Shown here: one piece after another, positions 1 to 12,760 of the stretch
Layout: each line of letters starts with the position of its first letter
Numbering within the stretch: the first letter of the stretch is position 1
Origin: Apostichopus californicus
Taxonomy: Eukaryota; Echinodermata; Holothuroidea; Aspidochirotida; Stichopodidae
Direction of reading: 5' to 3'
NCBI GenBank assembly: GCA_020650975.1
Contig: JAIPMN010000605.1
Coordinates: 8,287-72,286 of the forward strand
Length of the DNA stretch: 64,000 bases
Position numbers and translations under genes: made by a program
Notes under the pieces: generated by a model
Database searches by the model: none
Seen by the model: only the letters and a program-made list of their open reading frames with translations
Told to the model about the DNA's origin: nothing

Positions 1-214
1 ACTTGTAACACCTACCGTCTCCCCCCCTCCCCCCCCCACGTCTTCATTTCCAATAAATATGAATATCTCACGACTAACCCATCTAAATCCTGTATAGCAA
101 CATAATCTCTCCAGAAATAGATGCATGCTGACTCTTAAACAGGAATAAAAGGAAAGTTTTAATGGACTTAGATAGTAGTACAAACATAGAACTCAATGCA
201 GTATTGTCTCTCAC

Positions 215-328
215 CGAATCATCCTCCAGAAACAGGGAGATGCCTTCGATGGCGTTCACTTTTCTCAGATCATTCTCAACTGCCGTCAGATAATGATTCA
301 ATCTCTCGGAAACGTCTTCTGGAAGATT
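215..328 (-). CDS. DGKH: DGK exon 23 (last visible): helical region before the SAM domain
   Basis: The 38 codons read NLPEDVSERLNHYLTAVEND then LRKVNAIEGISLFLEDDS. They match in pattern [22 protein letters not shown] of DGK delta. The acceptor is ATCGTACAG and the donor GTGAGA, phase 0 at both ends. The SAM domain, which drives polymerisation of DGK delta and eta, must lie to the left of position 1. Confidence 0.9.
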
Positions 329-1416
329 CTGTACGATTTCCAAAGGAGAAAACAAAGGTTAATAAATTGTTTTGAATAACAGTAATGTAATTATTGTACC
401 CGCTAAAATGTATACATTGTAATGAGCAAGGTGGGATGGGGGGGTTGGGGTAAGATGTTTTGTCATCCAGGGGAGGAGTTTAAGGGGAGTGGTGGCCCAA
501 CTTTGGAAAAATGGAGGGCAAAGTGGTACTCTATGTTGCAACTTTTGAAACAATGTTGAAGATCTTTTGACTGTTTAGTTTTGACCGCACATAAAAGTTA
601 TATATTTATGTATTGTAAACTAGAATTGTTTTGCAATATTTTGTCTGTCAGTGGAGGGAGGGGGACGGGGAGGGGCTGGGCCCCTCTGATATTATTCTGG
701 GGATGGGGACTAATTCCCCCAGAGATAAAGGTGTTTGTTTCTGTTGCTTTGATAGTCATGAGTGTGAAAGACTGGGAAATGACACTGACATTATATGTCT
801 ATTAACACATGATAAACACATAATTGGACACCAATTGATCTTGCTAAGGTTATCACTGTGGTAATAATTGTATGACTTTTCATTTGAAAGAGAAAATATT
901 AAATGGATAAAAGTACAAAGGTACATGGTTGGAGATGGTAGCAGTATAGCATTATCTTCAACCTTGTTGATACATGACACTATTGCTTGGATGGGACATT
1001 TCTAGGTAAGAACGAAACCTGTATTAACAAAATTACTGGATACCCACGACCCTGCCCCTCTATCACCCATCTATCCCAATGTGACCAAACATATCAACAT
1101 TTTTGTTAGAAACGACAAGAAGTGTTTGGGGGGGGGATGGGGGTGTGGAAAAGGGGCATGTGAATACCACTTACCCGTGGTATACACACATTTGAGGAAT
1201 CGTTGTTCCTGATCAAGAAACACTCTATACTTGTAAATATATTTAAAAAAAAAGGCACATTACATGTTATAACATCTCAACGCGTCTCACAACATAAAAA
1301 TAGTAAATTACAAACAATGAAACCATCAAATTTCCAGTAAAAAGTTCGCAAAATAAACTCTATGATACAAGATTAAGAATTCTTTAAATATGATAATAAT
1401 ATTCTATAAAACTTAC
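329..1416 (-). other. Intron 22
   Basis: Intron of the DGK gene. It holds several purine- and G-rich runs (about 430-450, 650-680, 1125-1145) and short open frames without features of real genes. Confidence 0.8.
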
Positions 1417-1512
1417 CAAAGAATAGCTCTTCTTTGCCAGAAAAATGGTTGTCTCTCCGTGAAGACCTCTGGTACTGTTTATAACATCCACAAGTATCTT
1501 CTGACATGCTCC
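1417..1512 (-). CDS. DGKH: DGK exon 22: C-terminal helical region
   Basis: The 32 codons read GACQKILVDVINSTRGLHGE then TTIFLAKKSYSL. They align by position and pattern with [20 protein letters not shown] of DGK delta. It is phase 0 at both ends, with acceptor TTCGCAG and donor GTAAGT. Confidence 0.9.
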
Positions 1513-2381
1513 CTGCGAATAAACAGAAAAGAATGGTAGCATATCTCAGGTGTCCTTGGCTTCGTTTTGATCAACTATTAAAAATTGTTATAAACTTGGC
1601 GGTTAACTTTCAGATTTAGATCAACATCCTTTTGAATAGCTCAATGCAGCTGCCTGTTGTTGGTCACCAATTTCTGCTAAATATCAAACGTATCAAAGAA
1701 TGCCCACAATAAAACCACAGATTGGTAACACTATGACAACCACCTAGAATTCTTCTTTGCTTTGAAAAACTTAATTAGAAAGGATTAATTAAAAGAAGAG
1801 AAAATAAGTTTCTTTGACTGACCAAAGGGAGACAGCTGGCATTTTACGAAGGTTAAAGCAAGGCTCAAGACGGTAGAGATGATCAAACTATTCCTAAGAT
1901 CTTCAAAGATGATAAGATGCATAATTTGAGCTTCTTCACTTCCTGTGATAAAGTTTGCAAATATTTTCCACGGCCAAAGATGTTAAACATGATTGGGTTT
2001 TGTTAATTTAGACGGAACTACCTTCACTTCCTTTCACAAATTGTTTTCTCTTTGAAAGACTTTAAAAACTTAATGCTATCAATGTCCTAACTTGACTCTA
2101 CACGAACCTAAGATTTTCAAGATGAGTGGTTTCGTTATTTTAGACAATAGCACTCTCATATCCATTGATCTAATAACTCTCCCTCTCTTTCTCCCTCTCT
2201 CTCTCTAAAACAAGCAAAAACTGAATTAAGTCAAGGATAGAATGCCATTAAGTATGTTTACAACAAACTTTTTTTACAAGAAACTATTTACATTTAATCA
2301 GGTATAACCATAGACTTTGTGAATAATAAATTTATCCCATAATGCAGTGAGAAGATATGACCTTTGACCTGTAGCACTCAC
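1513..2381 (-). other. Intron 21
   Basis: Intron with a CT-rich stretch near 2180-2205. Nothing else recognised. Confidence 0.8.
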
Positions 2382-2493
2382 CTCTGCTGTATGGCAGCTG
2401 CTGTAGAACCTATCCAAACTGGCTGATACTGTCATTGCCAGGTGGAGCAGCTCTGACTCCATCTGACTGCTATGCTCGGCGGCTAATTTTACG
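2382..2493 (-). CDS. DGKH: DGK exon 21: C-terminal helical region
   Basis: The exon encodes VKLAAEHSSQMESELLHLAM then TVSASLDRFYSSCHTAE. It corresponds to [21 protein letters not shown] of DGK delta: the E-x-E-L-x-H-A pattern is kept while most other positions differ. The acceptor is CTTTGTAG and the donor GTGAGT. Confidence 0.92.
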
Positions 2494-3521
2494 CTACAAA
2501 GGAAATGGAAATAGAAGCATGAATCCCACTGTGTGATAAACAAGTCTCATATCCTGCTGCTTCACCCTAACCCAGTGCCATATGACTTATTAATAGCAGT
2601 ATTATCCATCAGGACTTGAACAAGTCACTTACATGCGCTTCAACTATTCCAGCAATCACAAACAGTGTGCATTCCATGAGGGGAGGGGTAAGTTTTGAGT
2701 TTTAAGATGACTTAAGTGGAGACAACTCAGCACATTTAGTGCCATCAGTCTAGAAAAGAGTTTGACCCTGTATTTCGGCACAAAACGCCATGTAATCTGT
2801 CAACATTTCTGACTGTCTGTTCGCTCGTCTGACTTACCTCTCGATCAATCCGGAGACCGACTCACAGAAGTGTCTGACGATGGCCATCTCCTCATCCACC
2901 AGAGGCTGCTGGTGCTTCAGGGTAATCTTCCTCTCCTTCCAAGATTTAAGGGTATTCTCGAATGCCTGGAGGGGAAGGTTAATATTATATCAGTTCCACC
3001 TTAAAAATTTACAAATGGAAGGAGCCACAGACAAGGAGAAAAGGTACAGGTACCATTCAGAAGCACAAATTATCAAATGATACAAATGTGGACTCTGTTT
3101 GTCAATGGATATGCAAGTGAGAAATCTTTTGTTGCTTCACTGTTTCCACAGACAGTTATTTTTCCCCCTCTTTCTGTGGGGCAGTGGATAGGGAAGGCAA
3201 TAAAGCTGGTGGCATTAAAACATTCAAGCGATGATGAAATCTGATATATTTAATCTTTGATGCCACAACTGTCCGCCATGCATGGAAAGCTATGAGTTAT
3301 GTGCTCAGACTCAGAGAAATCGATGCAAAAGTGAAAACAAGTTAACTGTCAGCCGGAGTAAAAATAACCACTCCATTAATAGAATTTTCAAATGTTTGGA
3401 CTCTAAAATGTTTGGACTTTCATTTGTATTTCTAATTTCAGAAACTGAACAGTGCTGGTGGCAATCCTTTGACCGACATGATCCTCAGCAGGCATAGTTG
3501 TATATCCATGATAGATCTTAC
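2494..3521 (-). other. Introns 20 and 19, interrupted by exon 20
   Basis: Short introns (2494-2837 and 2966-3521) without recognisable elements. Confidence 0.75.
2838..2965 (-). CDS. DGKH: DGK exon 20: start of C-terminal helical region
   Basis: The exon encodes AFENTLKSWKERKITLKHQQ then PLVDEEMAIVRHFCESVSGLIE. AFENTLKSW equals AFESTLKSW of human DGK delta/eta; the rest is divergent and helical. It ends in phase 2 before GTAAGT. Confidence 0.95.
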
Positions 3522-3656
3522 CTTATCTCTCACCAGCATCTGGGCCCTGTTCTTGTGTACGATCTTCATAACCCCAGGGGGTTGGACCCAAGCTTCACCA
3601 TCAACTTGAACAGGTACACCCTCCTTTCCTAGGACTGTAATCTTCACCACACGACA
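3522..3656 (-). CDS. DGKH: DGK exon 19: C-terminal part of accessory catalytic domain
   Basis: The exon encodes [40 protein letters not shown] and [20 protein letters not shown] is a family-wide DGKa motif. It is phase 0 at both ends, with acceptor TCATCAG and donor GTAAGA. Confidence 0.97.
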
Positions 3657-4778
3657 CTGATGAGAATCAAGATATTTATACTACAATTGTTTTCCTGTCG
3701 TCAACGTTGCCTCAGATCCTCTTGTAGTTTACTAAGTATTAAACCTGTACACTCAATTTGGCATGAATGCTGGGAAGAATAACCCAACTCTCATCGAAAG
3801 TGTTGCATTCAGCTGTTGAGAATCCACCATTCAGCTGGTGAGAAGCCACCATGGTGAGAAGCTTAGTGATTTGTAGTATGAACTAGTTGCATTTCATAGA
3901 CTCCCATTTCTCATCAGATTCACTTGGTTACTTGGACAATACTTTCTATGAGATCCTTTTCATTTAAAAAAAAGGCACAATCATATTCAGAATTTAGCCT
4001 CAACAGTTTATAGCTACAAAATAATGGTTTCAGAACCAATTCTTTCAAATAGGCTAGGCTAGGTACCTCTGCTATGAAATTGTAGTAGGTTCTTAAAAAA
4101 AAGTGTTACTATTTCTATAACAAAAAAGGATTACAAGAGAATGGTTGTCCTACAATTTTGGAACATCTGCTGTTGTACCAAAGTAAATGTAAGCTTTTGT
4201 TCCAGCGTAAAAGATGGCAATGAGATCAGCAGCAAATTTAAATAGTTACGAAGAAAATGTCCTATGCCTTCACAGTCTTACATGAAAATTAGGCTAGCTG
4301 GTCTGGACTTAAACTGTGATCACGTTGCAGGGCCTAAGCTGTGTATCGATGTTGGTGTTGGAAGAATTAAGTCCTAAAATAAAAGTACACAGCAAAGTAA
4401 GAAATCTTGGCGTACTCTGTTGCCAACACTATTCCAATCAACTAATGTTTCTCGTCTAAGTAGATTCTTTTGTTCTAGCTGATCTTCAATTACCAATATG
4501 TTTGTAAGAGCAACACAATTCTTTGCTAGATGGGATTCCAATCTAATAAGAATCGTTACCAACTTTATGAGAGAAATTCTCAGCTGGTAATAAAAGCACA
4601 GTATTTGTATCCATTTTGTTAGTCACTGGCTTTCAGTCTCCATTCTCTCCATTATCCTCTTTAAAACATTTAATCTATTTTCCACTCAAGTTTTCTGTAC
4701 CCGTTGGACTCATTGGAAATATTGCATTGACTGCACAAATATGAAAATTTTCAATCCAAATCTTCCATCATGTCTCAC
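3657..4778 (-). other. Intron 18
   Basis: Unremarkable AT-rich intron; no repeat or RNA gene seen. Confidence 0.75.
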
Positions 4779-4892
4779 CTGAGCAATCCTGTGATGATGA
4801 AGGGTTATCATTCTTGACACGGCCATCTGAACGCTACCAAACACGGCTACCACTTCTAAGATATGGTCATCAAAGGAGGGGGCTGTGAATGT
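4779..4892 (-). CDS. DGKH: DGK exon 18: accessory catalytic domain
   Basis: The exon encodes [20 protein letters not shown] then [18 protein letters not shown]. It matches [20 protein letters not shown] and QMAVSRVIRLQHHRIAQ of DGK delta. It is phase 0 at both ends, with acceptor TATTTCAG and donor GTGAGA. Confidence 0.97.
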
Positions 4893-7263
4893 CTGAAATA
4901 GACCAAAACAAAAATTGAAAATATGACCTCAGGGTATATTAGGTGTATCGATGAATCAAAGTCAAAATTAATTTGTTGGATCAATTGAGCTAAATTCTGT
5001 GCCGTCCCACATTGTTGCTAACAGAGATGAGTCTCCGAAGAAGTAGAAGGATGTGTCATTTCTCTTTGAAAAGGATGCAGGTTTTATCCTCTACTTTGAA
5101 TATGTCAATGATCATGTTAAATATTATAGAAGCAGCAAATTCATGAAAATTCTCTCTCTAATACACATTTCCTTTCTCCTGACATTTGTTCATTCTCATA
5201 TCTGAGCCTTAAACACATTAATGGGACATACTTTGGAATAATGTACTGTCTAATATTTTGAAGAGCATGTTGAGGCTACACATTCTTATTTTCAGGCCTA
5301 AAATATTGAAAATAATTGAGCTTTCAGTCTGTACTATGCAAAAACTGCTAGACATCAATTGTCTAGCAGTTTGACAATCCTTTTTATAGCATTTTGATTT
5401 CCAGAGATTAAAAAAAACTATTCCTTTGTATTGAACATAATTTAAAGGTGGATATTGAAATTCTGTTTCTCCTTAATGGTGAAGTTTGGTCAGGGGAATC
5501 CATTTAAATTGATTCAATTTTCAATTTGCTATCAATGGTGGAGTGTAGTTTGGGAAGTTAATTTACATTAATGGCATCATTTATAATTTGCTTAAGGTCC
5601 ACATTTTTTTTCTAAAAGGCTATATTTTGTAGGAAGATACATATTACATTAATGACATAACCTTTTTTTAAATTAAAGTCAATAGTTTGTCTTCAAAGAT
5701 GAAGGTCAGTTTTGGTATCGAGAGTTTACATCAACGGCTGATAAAGTCAATAAAACCTGAGATGTAGTTATCGCAGTGATTTGGAATTGTCAAAATTTAA
5801 TTGGGAATATTTGTAGCTTTAAGATATTAAACTGATCTTTAACACTACAAACAGACAAGACTCTCTGGGGTGAATCCAGGATTTTAGAAAAGAGGAGGGG
5901 TGGCACTAGGGTTACAGAAGCAAACTAAAAAAAAAAAAAGTGAAATTTTAGATGTCAAATGGTTCATTATGAGGGATATATAGACTACAAATTAGGTCTA
6001 TAATTAGATACAAAAAACAAGATTTTTGCTAATAAATACTTTTGAAACTTTTTGTGAGGCGAAAGGAGAAGGGGGGGGGGGGTGGGGAGTTGTCCAATCC
6101 TCTTAGTTCTGTTCCTGCTTCTCCCATGTTATATAGTTTTATTTATGCAGTAGATCACCAGTTAATTCTACCTCAGAATGGCTCTATTCCTTTTCACCCA
6201 GTTTTTAGTAAACACATCTTCCAAGCGTTGATAATTTGACCACTTAAACTCTGCCTCGGAATGGTTATATTATTCACACGTAGCAATTTCCTTTAACCTA
6301 CATGCAATCATTAAAATTACCTAGTACCTGGAAGGACATTAAAATAAAAGACAAATGCACACTTAAGAGCCTTTTTCTTACAGTAGGCCCCATGCAACCA
6401 AATAAACAGAGTGAGATTGGAGCACTCTGCCCGAGGGCGATTTCCGGCCGCTACGAAATCACGTCGTGTAATTACCGAACTGATGTAACACAGAATCAGA
6501 AGGCACACGACTAATTTACAATGTTGTAGTCAAACAGTAGTTGGTATAAAATTCACTTGTTGGATGACAAGCAGAAGAAGCTGGCCAGACTTCACAGTTA
6601 TAATGGTGACATGTTGGTCATTACACATTTAGATTTCCTGTGGTCTTTTATACATTTTATACAGAGATGGGTGAGTGTTAGTTCAAATAACAGCATGATC
6701 AGTATGAAGCCCTACAAGTACTTTCTATTGTTTATCTCTCTCGTTGAGCCTGACAGTTATCCGTTAGGTGGATCTATTGGCTATTTTACATTTTACTTTT
6801 ACTTTAGGATCGAAAGTTGATATTCTTTCTTCTGTCTATGCCACTCATGATAAATCATCACCAGGCTTTGAATAGATTTTACCAATGGCATTTGGTCTGC
6901 ATGAAATCAGGTCTGACGAGAGTGGTATCTGGGGGGGGGGAGGGGGGTGTGCTAAAGCCTTGGGTCAATTTGGGCTTGGGAAAATATCAATAGGGCTTGA
7001 GCTAATATGAGATAAAGAGTAAAATATTCTACGGAAAAAATGGAGGGGGCCTGGCAACATAATTGTCTAGGGTACGCCCTGGCTATTGACGTCTTTAATT
7101 AAAACAAATGAAAACAACACACTTCAAGAAGTTCATTGGGATAAGTATAAAAAAAAATTTAAAAAATATGATTGAATGATTCTTTAAAATCAATCTTTAT
7201 ATAGAAAAAACAATAGCATATCATAACTAAATATCAAGGATGAGAAATGTTACATCATCTTAC
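4893..7263 (-). other. Intron 17
   Basis: AT-rich intron with G runs near 6069-6085 and 6930-6948. Open frames at 6042-6820 on the plus strand are short, unconserved by eye and start in homopolymer-rich sequence, so they are not called as genes. Confidence 0.75.
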
Positions 7264-7468
7264 ATCATCTTCTTTGGTGGTTCCCCAAAAGTTGCCTCCT
7301 CCGCCATAGCTAGCGATATTCAACACCACAATTCCCTGCAGGGTGGGTAGAGGAATCCGTTGACCATCGCACTCCAGGTGAACCTTCTGCTCCAGGTTTC
7401 TGTAGGTTCGGTGGAGGAGCTCTTTGCCGCCTCTCATGCCGTACCACATGATATTCTTCTTTCGACTT
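7264..7468 (-). CDS. DGKH: DGK exon 17: accessory catalytic domain core
   Basis: The exon encodes [57 protein letters not shown] and [12 protein letters not shown]. IPLPxLQGIxVLNIxSYxGGxNFWG is the hallmark of the DGKa domain. The exon ends in phase 0 at GAT|GTAAGA. A second GATGATGTAA follows directly, giving a near-duplicate donor 10 nt downstream. Confidence 0.97.
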
Positions 7469-8058
7469 CTGAGGAGGCAAAATGGGTAAAAAATTATCGA
7501 CATCCTGTAAATCATCTGAGATTTGCACTTTGAATAAAAACCATGATCATGATGCATTAACTTGAAAATGATAGTAGCAAAAAAGGAGCCTGTTGTACTT
7601 GTTGGAGCAGCAATCTGGAAAATGAGAAATATTTCTCACCATTTGAAATCAACTTTAATGACCACAATTTCGACTTACCATTTGCTGCTATTTCACTACA
7701 GACTGTTTAGATTCAGACAAAAAGGACATGCTAACAATTTTTTCCTCCATTTTTAAAGGCTATGGAGGACCAGTCGTGCAAATTAAAATATTGCAACAAT
7801 TTCAATTCCTGACTGAGATGGATTACGATTGAACTTAGTCTTCTGGCAACTAGGAAGAAACAGCACAGAATCCCAGCCATGAGACATTCACAACTGCTGA
7901 CTGAGATGGTCTAGTTTTGTAAATTTTTGAAAATTAGGCATCTGGCAACTAGAGATAAACAGTATGATGGGAATATTCAGTGATGGTCAATACTCACTTT
8001 AACAGTATTTCCTGTATTGCAATGAGACACATGGGAAGCTAAAAAATGGTAAACTCAC
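7469..8058 (-). other. Intron 16, with an old local duplication
   Basis: The motif CTGACTGAGATGG and TCTGGCAACTAG recur at about 7811-7850 and 7899-7951, suggesting a diverged tandem duplication of about 90-100 bp. Confidence 0.5.
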
Positions 8059-8169
8059 CTGCACTTTTCAGGATGTTCCTCTCTTCTGGTGTGAAAGTCC
8101 AGAGATATTTTAGCGTCCAAGCCAATTCCCAAGTAGTTATTCATGACACAGGTTTCTGTAAATCCATCA
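8059..8169 (-). CDS. DGKH: DGK exon 16: start of accessory catalytic domain
   Basis: The exon encodes [20 protein letters not shown] then [17 protein letters not shown]. It corresponds to [20 protein letters not shown] of DGK eta and is among the most conserved parts of the DGKa domain. The acceptor is TTTTCAG and the donor GTGAGT. Confidence 0.97.
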
Positions 8170-8360
8170 CTGAAAATGTCAAAAGTTATTGTATGTTAAG
8201 TTAAATTAAATGTTCACTTCCTTCCAAATCATGAGGAGTGGGGATGTGGGAGATGGAGCTGTTTGAAATGATTTCCAGTTAAATCCTACCTTTAAGAAAA
8301 AGGAAAACCTTACTCTGCATTATTCAAAATGTATAAAAGAGAGATGGAAAATATACTTAC

Positions 8361-8472
8361 ACACATTCCAGACCTTGGTCCATGAGAGGAGAAGCTGCGG
8401 CACAAAGGGCATCGGCATTAGCTAGGAGCACCTTACTGATTAAACCCCCAGCGCTGATGCCTCCACTGATGC
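8361..8472 (-). CDS. DGKH: DGK exon 15: end of linker, entry to DGKa domain
   Basis: The exon encodes GISGGISAGGLISKVLLANAD then ALCAAASPLMDQGLECV. GSSIINKMLLANIDPFGA in human DGK eta is the counterpart. The acceptor is TTCCTTTAG and the donor GTAAGT; it starts and ends in split codons that agree with exons 14 and 16. Confidence 0.92.
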
Positions 8473-8529
8473 CTAAAGGAATTGAGAGGATAGTACATAA
8501 TTAACAAGGTTAAAATGTTTATTAGAGGA

Positions 8530-8886
8530 TTAAAGGCATTGAAGACTCGTCCCAAACTGCGTGCCCCCATCTGAAAATGTTAACTTTCCGTTGCTTGCAA
8601 ATGAAGTTTTTTTCGTGTCGCTACAAAATGCAGACAGTAATGAAACGTGATACCTTGTTATCTTTTATATAGACCTGAGATGTCCATTGCTGCTATGTAC
8701 AGGTATTGACCGTAGCTGTATGTAATGACTGTACCCTAGTGTCTAATTACCGACGATAGCAAGCTGTGTGTGTGTATTTTCTGGGATCGATGGTGGTGTC
8801 TAACACTTCTGTTACACCTCATTCGAAACTAGGTCAGATTACCGGCATCAGACGTTTCTTTGTGCGCGAGTCTTCACACCCTTTAA
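8530..8886 (+). mobile_element. MITE-like element, copy 1
   Basis: The element starts TTAAAGGCATTGAAGACTCG and ends with the near reverse complement (CGAGTCTTCACACCCTTTAA), giving imperfect terminal inverted repeats of about 20 bp. The outermost TTAA could be a piggyBac-type target site or part of the inverted repeats. It carries no open frame of transposase size. A second copy lies in reverse orientation at 40209-40577. A non-autonomous DNA transposon is the best explanation. Confidence 0.7.
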
Positions 8887-10964
8887 GGACATATGCAAGA
8901 AGTATATCTACATTCCCCAATTTTGTCCACATGGCAGTATCAAATCAACACTAACATTTTTCTGCACAAAAATGTGCAAATATTAACATACTCTGTCAAT
9001 AAGATACTGTAAGTACCAAAACCATCTGGAAACTGGAAGAAACTTCATCTCTGGTCGTGGAAAGATCTGTTTAGAAGGAAGCTGATTGTGTTTGCAACAT
9101 CATTTCTATTGCTGTTCATATTGTCTTATTGCTTTTGTACACAAACTGATGCATTGTCAAATATGTTACTAGTGTAGTGGAATAGTGTGTCATAGCAGAT
9201 GCGCCCATAAACCTTTAATACAAAAGAAACCTGTATCGCTTTTCTAAAATAAACACTGAGATGAGGCCTCTGACAGTTACGTATCAGAATATGCTGCACC
9301 TAGGTTGCATAGCCTACTACACAGTTAACAATTGGGATTGGAAATGTTGTATGTTCTTGAGCACATCTTTGAGTTATTGTCTGCATTTACTCTAAACAAG
9401 ATTACAATTGAGTTTTCCCAAATGGAGGAAATAATGTGCCACCGGCTAACTGTAGAACCCTGAACCCTCCCCCCCCCCCTTCCCCATTAATGACAGTCCC
9501 ATTAAATGACAACATGGCAACACCCCTCTGTAAAATCTTTCATCTAACTACAGTCGAGCGAAATTTAGAATTTGGGCCTCTCACCCCCATCCCCTCCCAT
9601 ACCTCTGTGATCCTGTGCATGTCACTGAACTTAAGGGTCTCTCTATTTCATCGCCTGCTCCAACCAAGATTTATCTCAAAATATTAAAACTGAAAGCAAA
9701 ACATGCAGATCGATTCAAAACCGGCACGATGAAAGAGAAAAATTAACAACTGTAAATAGGCGGGTCGGAAAGGAGAAAAGCTCACTTTTACTGAGCATAG
9801 GGTTTGACCTTCCCAGACTTGGTCCAAGAAGAGTGTCCAGACCTGAGGAAGATAGCAAAATGAGCATTTATTAAAATTCAACTCATACATTTCATTCATT
9901 CACTGCCAATGTGACTTCTTTTCCTGCCAATTTTTTATAAGTGGGTTACCAAAAAATGCATCAAAGTAATTAAACTTTTTTTTTGAGTATTATAATCAGA
10001 TTATAACCTTTTTGGGAGAATAAAAAACCATCAAATGGTTGCATGTCTGACTTTTGATACACAGAGTTTTTGATCTGTTTAATCTGAAGGTTCTTGCTGA
10101 GATGCTGAGACTTTGTGACTTAAGATCTAAAATTTAACTATCATTTTTATAAAAAAAAAAAAAAAAAAAAATCTGTTTTTTAAGTATTAGTACTGATGGC
10201 AATCAATTCACTTCATTAAATGTGAACTACATGTCAAGGCTACCTGCACCGAGTTTAAATTGTTCATTTAAAAGAATTTTTTTTTCAAACTTTTTTTCTT
10301 TCTTTTCTTTCCTCCCAGGTAGTCTCCTACCTTGTTAAGTCTTTTTAAGACTTTATAGGAGGCTTCCTTTCCCATTGTACACAATTGGCGATAAAACAAA
10401 TAAATGAATTCAACTGACAATGAAACTTTTTCCTGTTGTTTTTCCTTACTAAAATTCCTAAATGATAAATCCTGAGAGTTAACTTTGGTTCAATTCAGTT
10501 TTTTTTTTAGATATTAGTACAAAAATGTTGAAATATTTCATGTACCGTTTGCATATAAAGTTCTGTAATAACCACACAATGTTATGCAGAGACAAATCAT
10601 GTACTATGGGCTGCCAGATATGTTACAGATGAAAGACATTGATCAACTCTAGCAGTACATGGCTTCTTGGTACTGTATATATGTCAACTCTAGACTCTAG
10701 CAACAAGAAGCTTGAACGAAGATATTAAAGCCACCGGCTCACACTCAAAGCAAATTAATTAACGGACAGAGAAAGAGAAACATATTAAAGAAAAAGAGCT
10801 TGATGAAAAATTTCTCCATCAAATCTACGACCAGCAATAATTTAATACTTTGTCACTCAAACACTGGCAACTGACAGTGTATGAACAAAACACACAATGC
10901 CAGAGTACTTACCGTGATATTAAAATACCTGATAAGGGTTGGTTGGATACTGAAAGACTATGGG
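8887..10964 (-). other. Intron 14, middle part
   Basis: AT-rich sequence with an A-run at 10151-10170 and poly-C near 9470. The segment around 10290-10415 (T/C-rich, ending in AAACAAATAAATGAATTC) resembles the tail of a LINE, but nothing supports a call. Confidence 0.4.
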
Positions 10965-12760
10965 ACATGGGATAATGATCAGCTACATGGGACATGGGAT
11001 ACTAATCAGCTACATGGGACATGGGATAATAATCAGTCATGGGATATTGATCAGCAATGGGACATGGGGAACTAATCAGCCACGGGACATGGGATACTAA
11101 TCAGCTACATGGGATGATGATCAGCAATGGGACATGGGGTACTAATCAGCCACGGGACATGGGATACTAATCAGCTACATGGGATGATGATCAGCTACAT
11201 GGGACAAAACCAGGGATACTATTCAGCTATGGAACATGAGATACTAATCAGCTATGGAACATGGGATATTGATCAGCTATGTGGGAAAAGGGATACTAAT
11301 CAGCCATAGGATAATAATCAGCAATGGGATACTAATCAGCCAGGGATACTGATCAACCATGGGATACTGATCAACCATGGGATACTAATCAGGCATAGGA
11401 TAATAATCAGCAATGGGATACTAATCAGCCAGGGATACTAATCAGGCATGGGATACTGATCAACCATGGGATACTAATCAGGCATGGGATACTAATCAGG
11501 CATAGGATACTAATCAGCCATAGGATACTAATCAGCCATGGGAAACTAATCAGGCATGGGATACTGATCAACCATGGGATACTAATCAGCCATGGGATAC
11601 TGATCAACCATGGGATACTAATCAGCCATGGGAAACTAATCAGGCATGGGATACTGATCAACCATGGGATACTAATCAGGCATGGGATACTGATCAACCA
11701 TGGGATACTAATCAGGCATGGGATACTAATCAGGCATGGGATACTAATCAGCCATAGGATACTAATCAGCCATGGGAAACTAATCAGGCATGGGATACTG
11801 ATCAACCATGGGATACTGATCAACCATGGGATACTAATCAGGCATGGGATACTAATCAGGCATGGGATACTAATCAGGCATAGGATACTAATCAGGCATG
11901 GGATACTGATCAACCATGGGATACTAATCAGCCATAGGATACTAATCAGCCATGGGAAACTAATCAGGCATGGGATACTGATCAACCATGGGGATACTAA
12001 TCAGGCATGGGATACTGATCAACCATGGGATACTAATCAGGCATGGGATACTAATCAGGCATAGGATACTAATCAGCCATAGGATACTAATCAGGCATGG
12101 GATACTGATCAACCATGGGATACTAATCAGCCATAGGATACTAATCAGCCATGGGAAACTAATCAGCCATGGGATATTAATCAGGCATAGGATACTAATC
12201 AGCCATGGGATACTAATCAGCCATGTGATACTAATCAGCCATGGGATACTGATCAACCATGGGATACTAACCAGCCTTGGGATACTGATCAACCATGGAT
12301 ACTAATCAGCCTTGGGATACTGATCAACCATGGGATACTAATCAGCCAAGGGATACTAATCAGCCATAGGATCATAATCAGCAATGGGATACTAATCAGC
12401 CAGGGATACTGATCAACCATGGGATACTAATCAGCCATGGGATAATAATCAGCCAGGGATACTAATCAGCCATGGGATACAGCCAGGGATACTAATCAGC
12501 CGTGGGATACTGATCAACCATGGGAGACTAATCAGCCATGGGATTCTAATCAGCCAAGTGATACTTATCAGCCATTGGATACTGATCAACCATAAGATAC
12601 TAATCAGCCTTGGGATACTTATCAGCTAGGGATACTAATCAGCCATGGGATACTGATCAACCATGGGATTCTAATCAGCCAAGTGATACTTATCAGCCAT
12701 GGGATAATAATCAGCCATGGGATACTAATCAGCTACATGGGGTACTGAGTATGAGCATAG
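10965..12760. repeat. Minisatellite, 18-bp unit, on the order of 90-100 copies
   Basis: The consensus unit on the plus strand is GGGATACTAATCAGCCAT, alternating with GGGATACTGATCAACCAT and ...CAGGCAT variants. Variant order itself repeats (for example the series with CATAGGATACT and GGGAAACT recurs at about 11520, 11760, 11940 and 12130), which indicates higher-order units. The left end (10965-11300) has longer units containing GGGACATGGG and CAGCTACAT. Because 18 is a multiple of three, long open frames of six-residue repeats (SIPWLI on the minus strand, GILIxH on the plus) exist; they are by-products. Confidence 0.95.

Noticed and set aside
8766-8954. Plus-strand frame of 62 codons, matched by a minus-strand frame at 40135-40323
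   Set aside because: The likeness comes from the two MITE-like copies; the element is too short for a transposase and the frames run out into flanking sequence.
10281-10415. Possible LINE 3' tail (T/C-rich, ending AAACAAATAAATGAATTC)
   Set aside because: No reverse transcriptase or endonuclease sequence nearby and no second copy in the window, so it cannot be supported.
11425-12305. Long open frames (186, 110 and 105 codons) in the 18-bp array, on both strands
   Set aside because: They are six-residue repeats forced by an 18-bp period with no stop in the unit, present in opposite strands at once, and sit inside an intron. No start context, splice sites or non-repeat sequence support a gene.
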